The position numbers and the translations under genes were made by a program. A DNA stretch of 64,000 nucleotides from Nitrobacter sp047149785 (lineage in GTDB: Bacteria; Pseudomonadota; Alphaproteobacteria; Rhizobiales; Xanthobacteraceae), in assembly GCF_047149785.1 (NCBI RefSeq), contig NZ_BAAGBE010000001.1, forward strand, positions 310,001 to 374,000, given 5' to 3'. This document shows positions 6,376 through 15,344 of this stretch, one piece after another. The notes below the pieces were generated by a model. It had not been told where the DNA came from, ran no database searches, and was given only the letters and a program-made list of their open reading frames with translations. Every line of letters starts with the position of its first letter. Position 1 is the stretch's first letter.

Positions 6376-8664
6376 TCAAAATTTCTGCGTGATGCCTGCA
6401 TAGAATCCGCGACGCTGGCCGTATTGCGGGGCGAATACGCCGATGCCGGATCCGTTCCGGATCTGGTAGACGGTGTCGAACAGGTTGACGACATCGAACC
6501 GCAGCGTTGTCGGCTTGGTCGCGCTGACGATGTTGAAGTCGTGCGACAGGCCGAGATTGACCTGGGTATAGGCCGGAACGGTGCTTCCGTTCGGAATGCC
6601 GTTCACCTCGTCGTCCGCGCGCAGCCCGCTGCCGTAGATGAAGTCCGCGCTGAAGCGCGTGCCGCGCCATAGATAGGAGGCGCCGGCAGAGGCGGTCCAG
6701 ATCTGGGAATGGTCGGTGTAGATGTAATGGCCGGCGATGTAGGCCAGATCGTCGGGACTGAACAGATACTGGTTCGAAACCACGTTGGTTGCGATCTGCT
6801 TGCCCCAGGCAACGTTACCGTAGGCGCGGAAATTGCCGTTGGTGTAGGTGGTCTTGAATTCGACGCCGGCATTTTCGCCGCGTGCATAGTTGAACGCCGT
6901 CAGCACATAGGCGGCGCCGAACTGGCCGTCGTCCAGCAGGTCCGTGGCTTTCTTGTAGTAGGCGTCAAGGCCGACTTCGAGACCGGGAACCGCATAGATC
7001 TTCTGCACGACGCCGACATCGAAGACGTGCGAACGTTCCGGCAGCACCGGATCGTTGGCGGAGACGGCAGGCTGCTGCGTGGTATTCTGCACCAGCGCGA
7101 GGTTGGTCGGCGCCGCAAGCACCTGCGGCGGCGGCGTGAAGTTGCGCGCATAACCGGCATGGAAGGTGGTGCCCTCGAAAGGTTTCCAGGTCAGGCTGAT
7201 CCGCGGGCTGAGCTGGTTGGCGCTGATATATTGCTCCATATCGTCGAAGCGCAGGCCGCTGGTCAGCGTAAGGGTATTGGCGATCTTCCACTCGTCGGAC
7301 ACATAGGCACTGAACAGCCAGCCGGTCCTGGCGCTGGAATCGTCGATGCCGAACGGTGCGTCGAAGGGATTGCCGTCGCCGTCGAGCGGCAGCACGACCG
7401 AACCGTTGTTGACCAGCGATCGCTCTCCGGTGACGCCGAATCCGGCGCGCAGGGTGTGTGCATCGGTGAGCCGATAGGCGGTATCGGCCTGAATGCCGTT
7501 CGAGATGCTGCGTCGATAGACGTCGGACGCGACTCCGTTGAAGACGAGATCTCCGATCGTGTCCGGCATGAAGTGCAGCGTGCTTATGCGGTTGAAATAG
7601 GAGAGCTGCAGATCGAAGCCGTTGACGGATTTCTGGTACGCCAGCACGTTGAACTGGTTGAATTCGGTCTGCCGCTCGTTGAGTTGCGACGAGTCGAAGT
7701 TCGAGACTCCGTAGGCGGTGAAGGCCGGCGTCTGGCCCGGATTATTGGGGATCTGATAGGAGTTGTTGGAGACGCCGCTGATAAAGGTCAGGCGGCTGGT
7801 CGGATCGAGCACGGTCGAGAGATACAGGAAGCCTTTTTCCTGGTCGGTATGATCGTGAATCGCGCTCCTGGCCGCCGTCGGATTTTCCAGTCCAAGGTCG
7901 CTGCCGAAGTATCTGCCGGAGATGAAATACTGGGTCTGGCCGACTGTGCCGCCATACTGGATGCTCGGCGTGACAGTGCCGTGGCTACCGCCGTAAACAC
8001 TGGCGCTGCCGCCGTTGTTGAAGGCGTCGGTTTTGGTCTGGATATCGACCACGCCGGCGGTGCGCAATCCGTATTGCGCCGGCAGCGCGCCCGTAATCAG
8101 CGACATGTTGCCGATCAGCGCGGTGTCGATGATCTGGCCGAAGCCGCCGACTCCGTCGGGGAGCGCGATGCCGTTGATGCGGTATTGCAGATTGGCATGC
8201 TCGTTGCGGATGTGGAGGTCGCCGCTGGCGGCGGAGTCCTGCGTCACGCCCGGCGCCTGCAGCAGCACCTTGTCCACGGTGGCGTTCGTGCCCTGCGGCA
8301 TCGACTCGATCACCTGGTGGTTGAGCGTGTACGGCACGGCCCCCCCCGGCGCGGCGATGCGGGCCCGGGCATCGTCAAAAGTCGTGTTCTTCGCGGCCAG
8401 CACCTCGGCTTCGGTCGGCGGCGGGGTTTGCTGCTCCTGACGATGCCGATGGGTCGCGACGGATGTCGCGCGGCGGCCGGCCGTATGCGCAGGCCTGGCC
8501 CGGTGATGTCGCGCGTGGTGCGCGATCGGACTGGGCGCGTTGACCACGATATCGGGCAGCACGGTCTGAGCCGAGGCCTGATCCGGGATTGCCATGGCAA
8601 GGGCCGGAAGCGACGCTGCGCCGAGGCGCGCAATCGCCAGAAAACGATTGGAAGAAACTGACAT
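6376..8664 (-). CDS. TonB-dependent outer membrane receptor, His-rich N-terminus, probable zinc uptake
   Basis: A 762-residue TonB-dependent receptor. An N-terminal signal peptide (about residues 1-32, ending ASA) is followed by the TonB-box-like LPDIVVNAP (about 35-43). A His/Arg-rich stretch, about 47-82, contains HHARHHRAR and THRHR. The plug domain includes APGVTQDSAASGDLHIRNEHANLQYRINGI split over about 130-170, and a long beta barrel ends in GITQKF with the terminal Phe needed for assembly. The His-rich segment and the Zur-like operator ahead of the upstream DUF2946 gene point to zinc (inference); copper, cobalt or nickel are alternatives. The DUF2946 gene ends 128 bases upstream on the same strand. 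Confidence 0.88.
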   Translation of the reverse strand: MSVSSNRFLAIARLGAASLPALAMAIPDQASAQTVLPDIVVNAPSPIAHHARHHRARPAHTAGRRATSVATHRHRQEQQTPPPTEAEVLAAKNTTFDDARARIAAPGGAVPYTLNHQVIESMPQGTNATVDKVLLQAPGVTQDSAASGDLHIRNEHANLQYRINGIALPDGVGGFGQIIDTALIGNMSLITGALPAQYGLRTAGVVDIQTKTDAFNNGGSASVYGGSHGTVTPSIQYGGTVGQTQYFISGRYFGSDLGLENPTAARSAIHDHTDQEKGFLYLSTVLDPTSRLTFISGVSNNSYQIPNNPGQTPAFTAYGVSNFDSSQLNERQTEFNQFNVLAYQKSVNGFDLQLSYFNRISTLHFMPDTIGDLVFNGVASDVYRRSISNGIQADTAYRLTDAHTLRAGFGVTGERSLVNNGSVVLPLDGDGNPFDAPFGIDDSSARTGWLFSAYVSDEWKIANTLTLTSGLRFDDMEQYISANQLSPRISLTWKPFEGTTFHAGYARNFTPPPQVLAAPTNLALVQNTTQQPAVSANDPVLPERSHVFDVGVVQKIYAVPGLEVGLDAYYKKATDLLDDGQFGAAYVLTAFNYARGENAGVEFKTTYTNGNFRAYGNVAWGKQIATNVVSNQYLFSPDDLAYIAGHYIYTDHSQIWTASAGASYLWRGTRFSADFIYGSGLRADDEVNGIPNGSTVPAYTQVNLGLSHDFNIVSATKPTTLRFDVVNLFDTVYQIRNGSGIGVFAPQYGQRRGFYAGITQKF

Positions 8665-8792
8665 TTGCTTGGTCCTGACGTGGCCGATATCGACCCGCAG
8701 CGGGCCGGCGGCCGTCGAAAATCGAGGGACGAGTGGCGAAACTCATCGGCAACGGCTACGCCAGCCGCGCGGGCGTCGCCGAGTGATCCACG

Positions 8793-9227
8793 TCAGGAGG
8801 CGGGTGGGGCGCGCGGTTGGGAAGCAATGCGCGGCGATTTGAGGTGATTGAATTCGGCGTAAGTCGTCTGATAGAGGAAGTGATACGCCTCGGGCAGCAG
8901 CAGGACCGGAGGTTCGGTGAACAGGACCGTTCCCGCGAGCGCCATGACGGCGCAAACCGCGCAGTGGTCGCTGCCCTGATCGTGATTTGACGCCGGTCCG
9001 TCAGGATTTGTGACCGACGCCTTGGCGGCATCCCTGACCGCGGAGTCTTTGGTCGCGAGAGTCTTGGCTGCGTCGGTCCTGCCGGCGTTGGTGGCCTGCA
9101 TCGCGACGGCGGGGGCCGCGAGCGCCGCGCCGCCGTGATGATGTCCGAACGACAGCACAAACTGGATCGCAAGCGCGAGCAGGGCGAGCCGCGATCCATG
9201 TTTGATGTTCGACCGGAACCAGTTCAT
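8793..9227 (-). CDS. DUF2946 family protein
   Basis: A 144-residue protein starting at ATG 9227 (MNWFRSNIKHGSRLALLALA). A signal peptide or N-terminal membrane helix covers about residues 11-30, followed at once by SFGHHHGG. A second hydrophobic segment with the family motif SDHCAVCAVMALAG lies at about 85-98. Histidines and the CxxC-type pair suggest metal binding. The family is often found beside TonB receptors and copper or zinc genes. The gene is first in an operon with the TonB receptor, and the Zur-like palindrome lies 34-60 bases upstream of the start. An in-frame ATG at 9263 would put the palindrome inside the leader and adds no conserved sequence. Confidence 0.75.
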   Translation of the reverse strand: MNWFRSNIKHGSRLALLALAIQFVLSFGHHHGGAALAAPAVAMQATNAGRTDAAKTLATKDSAVRDAAKASVTNPDGPASNHDQGSDHCAVCAVMALAGTVLFTEPPVLLLPEAYHFLYQTTYAEFNHLKSPRIASQPRAPPAS

Positions 9228-9260
9228 CGCAACGTGCCCCGCATCGCGCGCCGACCCCGG

Positions 9261-9287
9261 CATCGATGTTATAATATAACATCGATG
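9261..9287 (-). promoter_or_regulatory. Zur-like operator, perfect 27-bp palindrome
   Basis: Arms CATCGATGTTATA and TATAACATCGATG (13 bases each) flank a single central base. The core GTTATA-N-TATAAC has the form of proteobacterial Zur boxes. It lies 34-60 bases upstream of the DUF2946 start, where a repressor would cover the promoter. No gene starts on the other side, so it serves only the DUF2946/TonB-receptor unit. Confidence 0.75.
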
Positions 9288-9374
9288 TTTGCGGCCGATG
9301 TCAATGGCGACCTGCGGCGGCCGCCGGATGATCTCCGCAAATCGAGGGACTGTGGGTTTTTTGCAACGAAGCCT

Positions 9375-11438
9375 TCAGCGGCCCTCGCGCAGCCACGTCG
9401 CGGCGAGAGCGCCGAGCAGCAGCAACAGGCCGATCAGCCCTGCGAACACCGGCAGTACGCCGACGCCGCGCACCACGCTGGCGTCGCGCATCCGCACGCC
9501 CATCCAGCCGTCGCCGCGAAACACGCTCGAGGCGTGGACCGGAACGATGCGCGGAACGTCGACGCCCGAGCCGTCCGCGATCCGCCGGGCGTCGCCGCCG
9601 CTGGCCTGCGCGAGCGGCTTGAGTTCGTCGACGGTCGAGGTGACCTCGGAAAATTCCTTCGGATTGACCGGGCCGACATTGACCAGCGCTTTGAGCGTGC
9701 CGTCGGTCGCCTGCCACAGTCCGAGTTCGTCCGCCACCACCGACGCCTTCCACAGGCCGGGTTCGGCGGCGCCGAGCGTCAATTCGCGGATCTTGCCGGA
9801 CGGCGATGTTACGGTAACCGGCGAGACGCTGTCGGCCATGGTCTGACGCTCCACCACGAGGTCCTTGCCGTGGACTTCGAGCCGCAACGCCTCTTCGTCG
9901 AGTTCGGGCTGCTTCATCAGCCAGTGCGACGTCCGCCGCAGCAGGTCGAGATACGGGCCGCCGCCCTCGTAGCCGCGCGCCCACAGCCAGATGTGGTCCG
10001 ACAGAAGCAGCGCGACGCGGCCTTCGCCATAATGCGACAGCAACAGCAGCGGCTTGCCGTCGGCACCGGTCATGACCGGCGGCACCGACACGTTGCGGGT
10101 GTCGACCTCGCGGAAAAACCGGCTCCAGTGCGGCGGGTCGCTCGCGGACCCTTCGAGGTCGCGGGTGACCGGATGGCGCTTGCCGGCATCGCTCAGGCGC
10201 GCGTGGAACGGCTTGTCGGTGACGCCGGCGGGCTCGGCGGGCAGCACGGCGTCCAGCGGCGTCCGCCAGAGGCTGGTGGCCGAGGCGTAATCGGGACCGG
10301 CCGACACCAGCAACGCGCCGCCCGCGCGCACGTAACGCGCGATGTTGTCGAAATAGGCGATCGGCAGCACGCCCTGACGCGCGTAGCGGTCGAAGATGAT
10401 GAGCTGGAATTCGTTGATCTTCTGCTGGAACAGTTCGCGCGTCGGAAAGGCGATCAGCGACAATTCGTTGATCGGCGTACCGTCCTGCTTTTCGGGCGGC
10501 CGCAGGATCGTGAAGTGCACCAGATCGACGCTGGGGTCGGATTTAAGCAGGTTGCGCCAGGTGCGTTCGCCCGAATGTGGTTCGCCGGATACCAGCAGAA
10601 CGCGCAGCTTGTCGCGGACGCCGTCGATCGGCACCACGGCGCGATTATTCACCGGCGTCAGTTCGTTCGTCAGCGGCGAGGCCTCGATCGCGACGATGTT
10701 CTGGCCGGCATGCTTGATTTCGACGCCGACATCGACGGTTTCCCCGCTCGCAACCGTGCGCTCGCTGATGACCTCGCCGTCGCGGCGCACCACCACCTTT
10801 GCGTGCTCGCCGCTGACGCCCTGATCGTCGAGCCGATAGGTGATGGTCTGGGTCTGGCCGACAATGCCGAAACGGGGCGCTGCGACGATCGCGACGCGGC
10901 GGTCGCGCTCGTCCTTGTGGCCGGTGATCAGGGCATGCACCGGAGCCTTGAATCCGAGGGCGGCGACGTTGTCCGGAATATCGTGAACGCGCCCGTCGGT
11001 GATCAGGAACGCGCCGGCGACGCGGTCGGTCGGCACGTCGGACAGGGTAGAGGAAAGCGCCGAGAACAGCTTGGTGCCGTCGGTTTCGCCGTCCGCCTGG
11101 CCGGCATCGACGACACGGACCTCGAGTCCCTTGATCCGCTTGAGGCGGTCGACCAATTTCTCGCGTACTTTCGCGGTCTGGTCGGTGCGGTCGCCGAAAT
11201 TCTGGCTCGGGCTCTTGTCGACGATAACGGCGGCCACCGACGACAGCGGTTCGCGCTCCTCGCGGGTGAAGGACGGATTGGCGAGCGCGAGCAGGATCAG
11301 CGCCAGCGCCGCCACGCGCATCGCGGTGCCCCGCGCGCGGCCGATCACGAGCATCACCGCGATCACGACGATCGCCGCGAGCGCGATCCACAGCACGACC
11401 AGGGGAACCAGCGGGGCGAAGGCGATGCCGTAGGTCAT
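9375..11438 (-). CDS. Membrane protein with glutamine amidotransferase-like fold, last gene of MoxR operon
   Basis: A 687-residue protein with two N-terminal membrane helices (about residues 10-32 and 43-58) and one near the C-terminus (about 660-680). The middle is periplasmic. It includes a vWA-like region (VAAVIVDKSPSQ about 69-80, LITDGRVHD near 146) and a class I glutamine amidotransferase-like domain (LRVLLVSGEPHSGERTW near 272, FDRYARQGVLPIAYFDN near 345) without clear catalytic residues. Such proteins usually end operons with MoxR, DUF58 and BatA-like genes, thought to act in envelope maintenance or metallocentre assembly. The previous gene ends 145 bases upstream, the gap being filled by an inverted repeat. 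No specific function can be assigned. Confidence 0.75.
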   Translation of the reverse strand: MTYGIAFAPLVPLVVLWIALAAIVVIAVMLVIGRARGTAMRVAALALILLALANPSFTREEREPLSSVAAVIVDKSPSQNFGDRTDQTAKVREKLVDRLKRIKGLEVRVVDAGQADGETDGTKLFSALSSTLSDVPTDRVAGAFLITDGRVHDIPDNVAALGFKAPVHALITGHKDERDRRVAIVAAPRFGIVGQTQTITYRLDDQGVSGEHAKVVVRRDGEVISERTVASGETVDVGVEIKHAGQNIVAIEASPLTNELTPVNNRAVVPIDGVRDKLRVLLVSGEPHSGERTWRNLLKSDPSVDLVHFTILRPPEKQDGTPINELSLIAFPTRELFQQKINEFQLIIFDRYARQGVLPIAYFDNIARYVRAGGALLVSAGPDYASATSLWRTPLDAVLPAEPAGVTDKPFHARLSDAGKRHPVTRDLEGSASDPPHWSRFFREVDTRNVSVPPVMTGADGKPLLLLSHYGEGRVALLLSDHIWLWARGYEGGGPYLDLLRRTSHWLMKQPELDEEALRLEVHGKDLVVERQTMADSVSPVTVTSPSGKIRELTLGAAEPGLWKASVVADELGLWQATDGTLKALVNVGPVNPKEFSEVTSTVDELKPLAQASGGDARRIADGSGVDVPRIVPVHASSVFRGDGWMGVRMRDASVVRGVGVLPVFAGLIGLLLLLGALAATWLREGR

Positions 11439-11481
11439 GCGCTATTCTTCCGTCGCGACAACCTGCACACCGCAGTTCCTG

Positions 11482-11560
11482 TCATTGCGAGGAGCGTAAG
11501 CGACGAAGCAATCCAGCCTGCACGCATGGCGCTGGATTGCTTCGCTTCGCTCGCAATGAC
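11482..11560. repeat. Intergenic inverted repeat, GTCATTGCGA type
   Basis: The outer arms GTCATTGCGA and TCGCAATGAC, and inner arms GAAGCAATCCAG and CTGGATTGCTTC, form a nearly perfect extended stem. It lies between two genes of the MoxR operon. This kind of element is scattered through Bradyrhizobiaceae genomes. Confidence 0.7.
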
Positions 11561-11583
11561 GAATGAACGGTTCATGTTGGCCT

Positions 11584-14403
11584 CTACTGCCCCAGCCGTT
11601 CGATCAGCGCCGGCGCATGGACCTGGTCGGCCTTGTAGTTGCCGGTCAGCGTGTACATCACGATGTTGACCCCGGCGCGGAAGGCGAATTCGCGCTGACG
11701 CGGTTCGCCCGGCGAGAGCGGCAGCATCGGCTGGCCGTCGGGCCGCATCGCCCATGCGCCTGCGAGATCGTTCGAGGTGATGATGATCGGCGAGACGCCG
11801 TCGCCGCCACGCGCCGGCCGCGACGCCGCGTCGTCGTCCTCGTCGCGCGGCAACGCCTCGACCCAGGTCTGGCCGGTGGTGAAGCGGCCGGGAAAATCGT
11901 GCAGCAGATAGAACGTCTTGGTCAGCACGTGCTCGTGCGGCACCGGCTCGAGTTCGGGGACGTCGAGCGACGAAAGGATGGTGCGCAGTTCCTGCATCCC
12001 TGGCGTTCGCGATTCGCCGCCGCCCTCGCCCGGCAATGCGTCGATCGCATCGCGGGTATCGAACAGAACCGTGCCGCCGTGCTTCATGTAGGCGTCGATC
12101 TTGTCGAGGGCGCTTTGCGACGGCTTGGGCGCGCCCGGCACCACGGGCCAGTAGATCAGCGGAAAAAACGCCAGTTCGTCGCGCGCCGGATCGACGCCGA
12201 CCGGATCGCCGGCTTCCAGCGCCGTGCGTTGCGCCAGAAACAATGTGAGCCCGCTCAAGCCGGCCTTGACGATGGTGTCGACGTCGGCATTGCCGGTCAC
12301 GACATAGGCGAGATGGGTCTGCGAGGTGGCCTTCATCGCGAACTCGTCCTTCGCGCTTTCGGCGTGCGAGGTCGCGGGCATCACCGCGATCGTCGGCAGC
12401 GTCAGGGCGAGCAACAGCGCGGCATGGGCGGCGCGGCGACGCAGCAATGCGGCGAGGCCTCCGCCAAGCAGCGCCACGATAACGGCGTCGATCAAAAACA
12501 ATGCAAGCGCCGACGACAACAGGATGCCCCTGAGATCGTGCGGTTCGGCATTGGTGAAACTCGCCCGGCGCGCCGTCAGTGTCGAGGTGTCGAGCGGCAC
12601 GATCCGGTCGGTTGCCGCCAGCGTGTTGACCGCAACGGGGCCGTCGGCGGGCCCGTAGAATCCGGGCGGATGCTCGGCGGTGCCGCGGCCGCTGTAGTTG
12701 ACCGGCAGGGGTCTGGCGGTCGCGGGCGGCGGTGTGAAGGCGCCGAAGCCGTCGAGCGTCCGCAGCGGCGCGACGGTTTCCGCCTTGGTGTGGGCGTCGC
12801 CGGCCTTGCCGGTGTTCGCCGTGTAGCCGGAGGCATCGACGATCCGTCGCAGCATCTCGACGAAGGTGCCGGACATCGGCAGATCGGACCAGCGCATGTC
12901 GGCGCTGACGTGGAACAGAACCAGCAGGCCCTTGCCGCGGCGTTCGCCGGTCACGAGCGGCGTTCCGTCGACGAGCGACGCCCAGCTTTTCGCCGCGAGC
13001 GCCGCATCCGGTTCGGCCAGCACCTGCCGGGTGACGGTGACGTCCTTCGGCACCGGCAGGCCCGCGAACGGTCCGTCCGCGGCGAATGCCGCAAGATGCT
13101 GCGGCTTTTCCCACGTCATGCTGCCGCCGAGACTGCGGTCGCCGTGCCGCAATTTCACCGGCACAAGGTCATCGTCGGCCTGCGCCAGGCGCGGCCCCGC
13201 GAACCGCACCAGCACGCCGCCACGGTCGAGCCAGGCGCCGATGCGCTGGCGCAGGTCCGGCGAGAGCGCGCCGACGTCGGCCATGACGATCATCGGCAGC
13301 TTCTGATCCAGGAACCGGCTGACCACCTCCTGCGGCGCGCCCTTGTCGCCGAGCCGGACGTCGGCGAACGGCGCCAGCGCGCGCGTCAGATAAAACGTCG
13401 AGGCGAGCAGCGGCTGCGCCGTATCCGCGCTCGATCCGCTGACCACGCCGATGGCGCGGCGACGCCAGCGCTTGTCGAGCAACTGCACCGCGCCCGCGGA
13501 GCGTTCGCCTGCGATCTCCAGCCGCGCGATATCGTTGCGCAACTCCAGCGGCAGGTCGAACGCGGCCTCGGTTTCGCGGCCCTGTGGCGGAAACGCAAAC
13601 CTTGCCTCGCCGATCGGCGACCCTTTTTGGTCGAGCGCGCGGACGACGCCGGCCGGCGCGCCGCTCGCTGTGGCGCGCAAGACCTTCACGGTCATGTCGG
13701 CCGCCGCATTTTCCGCCGCGACCAGCGCATGCGCCGGCGGCGCGCCGCCCTCGACAATGGTCAGGGAACGCTCGCCGATCGCCTTGCGAAGGCCGTCGAC
13801 GAAGTCCGCCCCGCGTCCGCTGTCGATGCCGTCTGACAGCCAAACGATATCGCTGTCGCCGGTCGCTTTCAGGAAGCGCTCGAGCGCCGGCAGCGTTTCG
13901 ACGCGTTCGACGGCGTAGGGTTTCGGCGCGAGCTGGCGCAGCGCCACCCGTGCGGTTCCGGCCGGCATCAGCGTGATGTCGCGCGACGGTTCTGATAAGG
14001 GCACGATGGCGACGCCGCGCCGGTCGCCGTCGGCCTCCGCGATCAGTTCGTCCGCGGCCCTGATCCGCGTTTCCCAGCTCGATGCCGCGCTCCAGCCGTC
14101 GTCGAGCAGGATCGTCAATGGCGCGGTGCTGCGAGCGGCGCCGGCCTTTGGATTCCAGACCGGGCCGGCGGCCGCGAAGATCACCAGCGCCGCTGCCGCA
14201 AGCCGCAACGCTGTCAGCCACCACGGCGTGCGCGAAGGCGTTTCCTCCTTCGCGGCGATGTCGAACAAGAGCCGCGTCGGCGGAAAATCGATCCGCCGCG
14301 GGCGCGGCGGCATCACCCGCAACAGCCACCACAGCAGCGGCAGGCTGAGCAGGCCGAGCAGCATCAGCGGCTGGAGAAATGAGAGCGGAAGCGCCGACAT
14401 CAT
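11584..14403 (-). CDS. BatA-like membrane protein with C-terminal DUF4159
   Basis: A 939-residue protein. N-terminal helices (about residues 8-27 and 62-82) with PRRIDFPPTRLLF between them are typical of BatA-like proteins. A vWA-like domain follows (LTILLDDGWSAASSWE, about 99-114), then a large periplasmic region, a second membrane stretch at about 620-678, and a C-terminal DUF4159 domain (about 690-939; LAYVVTGNADVDTIV and GGTVLFDTRDAI). It probably works with the MoxR ATPase and DUF58 protein in a membrane complex of unknown substrate. Its ATG overlaps the TGA of the DUF58 gene (14400-14402); a second ATG at 14400 is possible. Long open frames on both strands here are GC-rich shadows. Confidence 0.82.
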   Translation of the reverse strand: MMSALPLSFLQPLMLLGLLSLPLLWWLLRVMPPRPRRIDFPPTRLLFDIAAKEETPSRTPWWLTALRLAAAALVIFAAAGPVWNPKAGAARSTAPLTILLDDGWSAASSWETRIRAADELIAEADGDRRGVAIVPLSEPSRDITLMPAGTARVALRQLAPKPYAVERVETLPALERFLKATGDSDIVWLSDGIDSGRGADFVDGLRKAIGERSLTIVEGGAPPAHALVAAENAAADMTVKVLRATASGAPAGVVRALDQKGSPIGEARFAFPPQGRETEAAFDLPLELRNDIARLEIAGERSAGAVQLLDKRWRRRAIGVVSGSSADTAQPLLASTFYLTRALAPFADVRLGDKGAPQEVVSRFLDQKLPMIVMADVGALSPDLRQRIGAWLDRGGVLVRFAGPRLAQADDDLVPVKLRHGDRSLGGSMTWEKPQHLAAFAADGPFAGLPVPKDVTVTRQVLAEPDAALAAKSWASLVDGTPLVTGERRGKGLLVLFHVSADMRWSDLPMSGTFVEMLRRIVDASGYTANTGKAGDAHTKAETVAPLRTLDGFGAFTPPPATARPLPVNYSGRGTAEHPPGFYGPADGPVAVNTLAATDRIVPLDTSTLTARRASFTNAEPHDLRGILLSSALALFLIDAVIVALLGGGLAALLRRRAAHAALLLALTLPTIAVMPATSHAESAKDEFAMKATSQTHLAYVVTGNADVDTIVKAGLSGLTLFLAQRTALEAGDPVGVDPARDELAFFPLIYWPVVPGAPKPSQSALDKIDAYMKHGGTVLFDTRDAIDALPGEGGGESRTPGMQELRTILSSLDVPELEPVPHEHVLTKTFYLLHDFPGRFTTGQTWVEALPRDEDDDAASRPARGGDGVSPIIITSNDLAGAWAMRPDGQPMLPLSPGEPRQREFAFRAGVNIVMYTLTGNYKADQVHAPALIERLGQ

Positions 14404-15344
14404 GCCATGCGTCCGGCTTTGACGGAGGTCACCCCGCCGCTCTTGCTCGCCGTCATGCCGGCATGGAGGAACAGCAGCAGCTCCGCGGCGGAGCGGTCGG
14501 TCCTGTGGGTCGAGAACAGCCAGCCGAGCGCGTCGGTCTCCTTGCGGATCTCGTCGCGATGCAGCGCGACGCGCGCGACGTAGTCGCGGGACCATCGTTC
14601 GGCGCGGCCGGCGGTGATGACGCGCCCGTCTTCGGGTTCGACGAACTCGACGCGGCCCGAATAGGGAAACGTCTCCTCGGCGGGATCGACCACCTGCAGC
14701 AGCGTGCCGTGCGCGCCGGTCGCCGACAGCCCTGCGAGCATGGTCCGGATATCGGCGACCGGCGACCATAAATCCGACAGCACCACGATCTCCGATCGCG
14801 CCGCCGGCACGAACGACGGCGGCAGGCTGGCGCGCGCGAGATCGTCGTGCAGCATCGCCTGCGCCATCCTGTCGATGACGTTGCGGCTCGCCGTCGGATG
14901 CATCAGCCCGGGAACGCCGACGCGTTCGCCGCCCGTCACCAGCAGCTCGGCCAGCGCGAAGGTCACGATCAGGGCGCGTTCGAGCTTGCTGTCGCGCGCA
15001 TCTCGGGAGGCAAAAGCCATCGACGCCGAGCGGTCGGGCCAGAGCCAGACGGTATGCGCGGCCTCCCATTCGTGCTCGCGGACGTAGAGGTGATCGTCGC
15101 GGGCGGAACGACGCCAGTCGACGTTCTGCGACGGTTCGCCGGACATGAAGCGGCGATATTGCCAGAAGTTTTCGCCTGAGCCGGCGCGGCGGCGGCCGTG
15201 CAGGCCGTGGATCACATTGGCGGCGATGCGGCGGGCTTCCAGCACGAGGCGCGGCAGCGACGCCGCCAGCGTGCGGCTTTCGCCATCGGCACGCCGGACT
15301 GCTTCGATCTCCCGCCTGACATGCTCGGCCGCTGCAACCATCAA
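14400..15344 (-). CDS. DUF58 domain protein
   Basis: A 314-residue soluble protein of the DUF58 family. The hallmark segment GENFWQYRRFMSGEPSQNVDWRR (about residues 56-78) contains the conserved YR..G.....DWRR motif, followed by a vWA-like fold (VWLWPDRSASMAFAS near 95-109 with a partial MIDAS motif DxSxS). Family members accompany MoxR ATPases. Start and stop overlap the neighbouring genes by four bases each, so the three are cotranslated. The role is inferred from context: substrate or adaptor component of a MoxR chaperone system. Confidence 0.88.
   Translation of the reverse strand: MMVAAAEHVRREIEAVRRADGESRTLAASLPRLVLEARRIAANVIHGLHGRRRAGSGENFWQYRRFMSGEPSQNVDWRRSARDDHLYVREHEWEAAHTVWLWPDRSASMAFASRDARDSKLERALIVTFALAELLVTGGERVGVPGLMHPTASRNVIDRMAQAMLHDDLARASLPPSFVPAARSEIVVLSDLWSPVADIRTMLAGLSATGAHGTLLQVVDPAEETFPYSGRVEFVEPEDGRVITAGRAERWSRDYVARVALHRDEIRKETDALGWLFSTHRTDRSAAELLLFLHAGMTASKSGGVTSVKAGRMA

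Noticed and set aside
6709..8661. A 650-codon forward frame opposite the TonB receptor
   Set aside because: Antisense shadow; the receptor has a signal peptide, TonB box, plug and terminal Phe.
9135..13836. Two long forward-strand frames (844 and 757 codons) opposite the MoxR-operon genes
   Set aside because: No domain resemblance; the reverse-strand genes overlap correctly and show family motifs and membrane helices.
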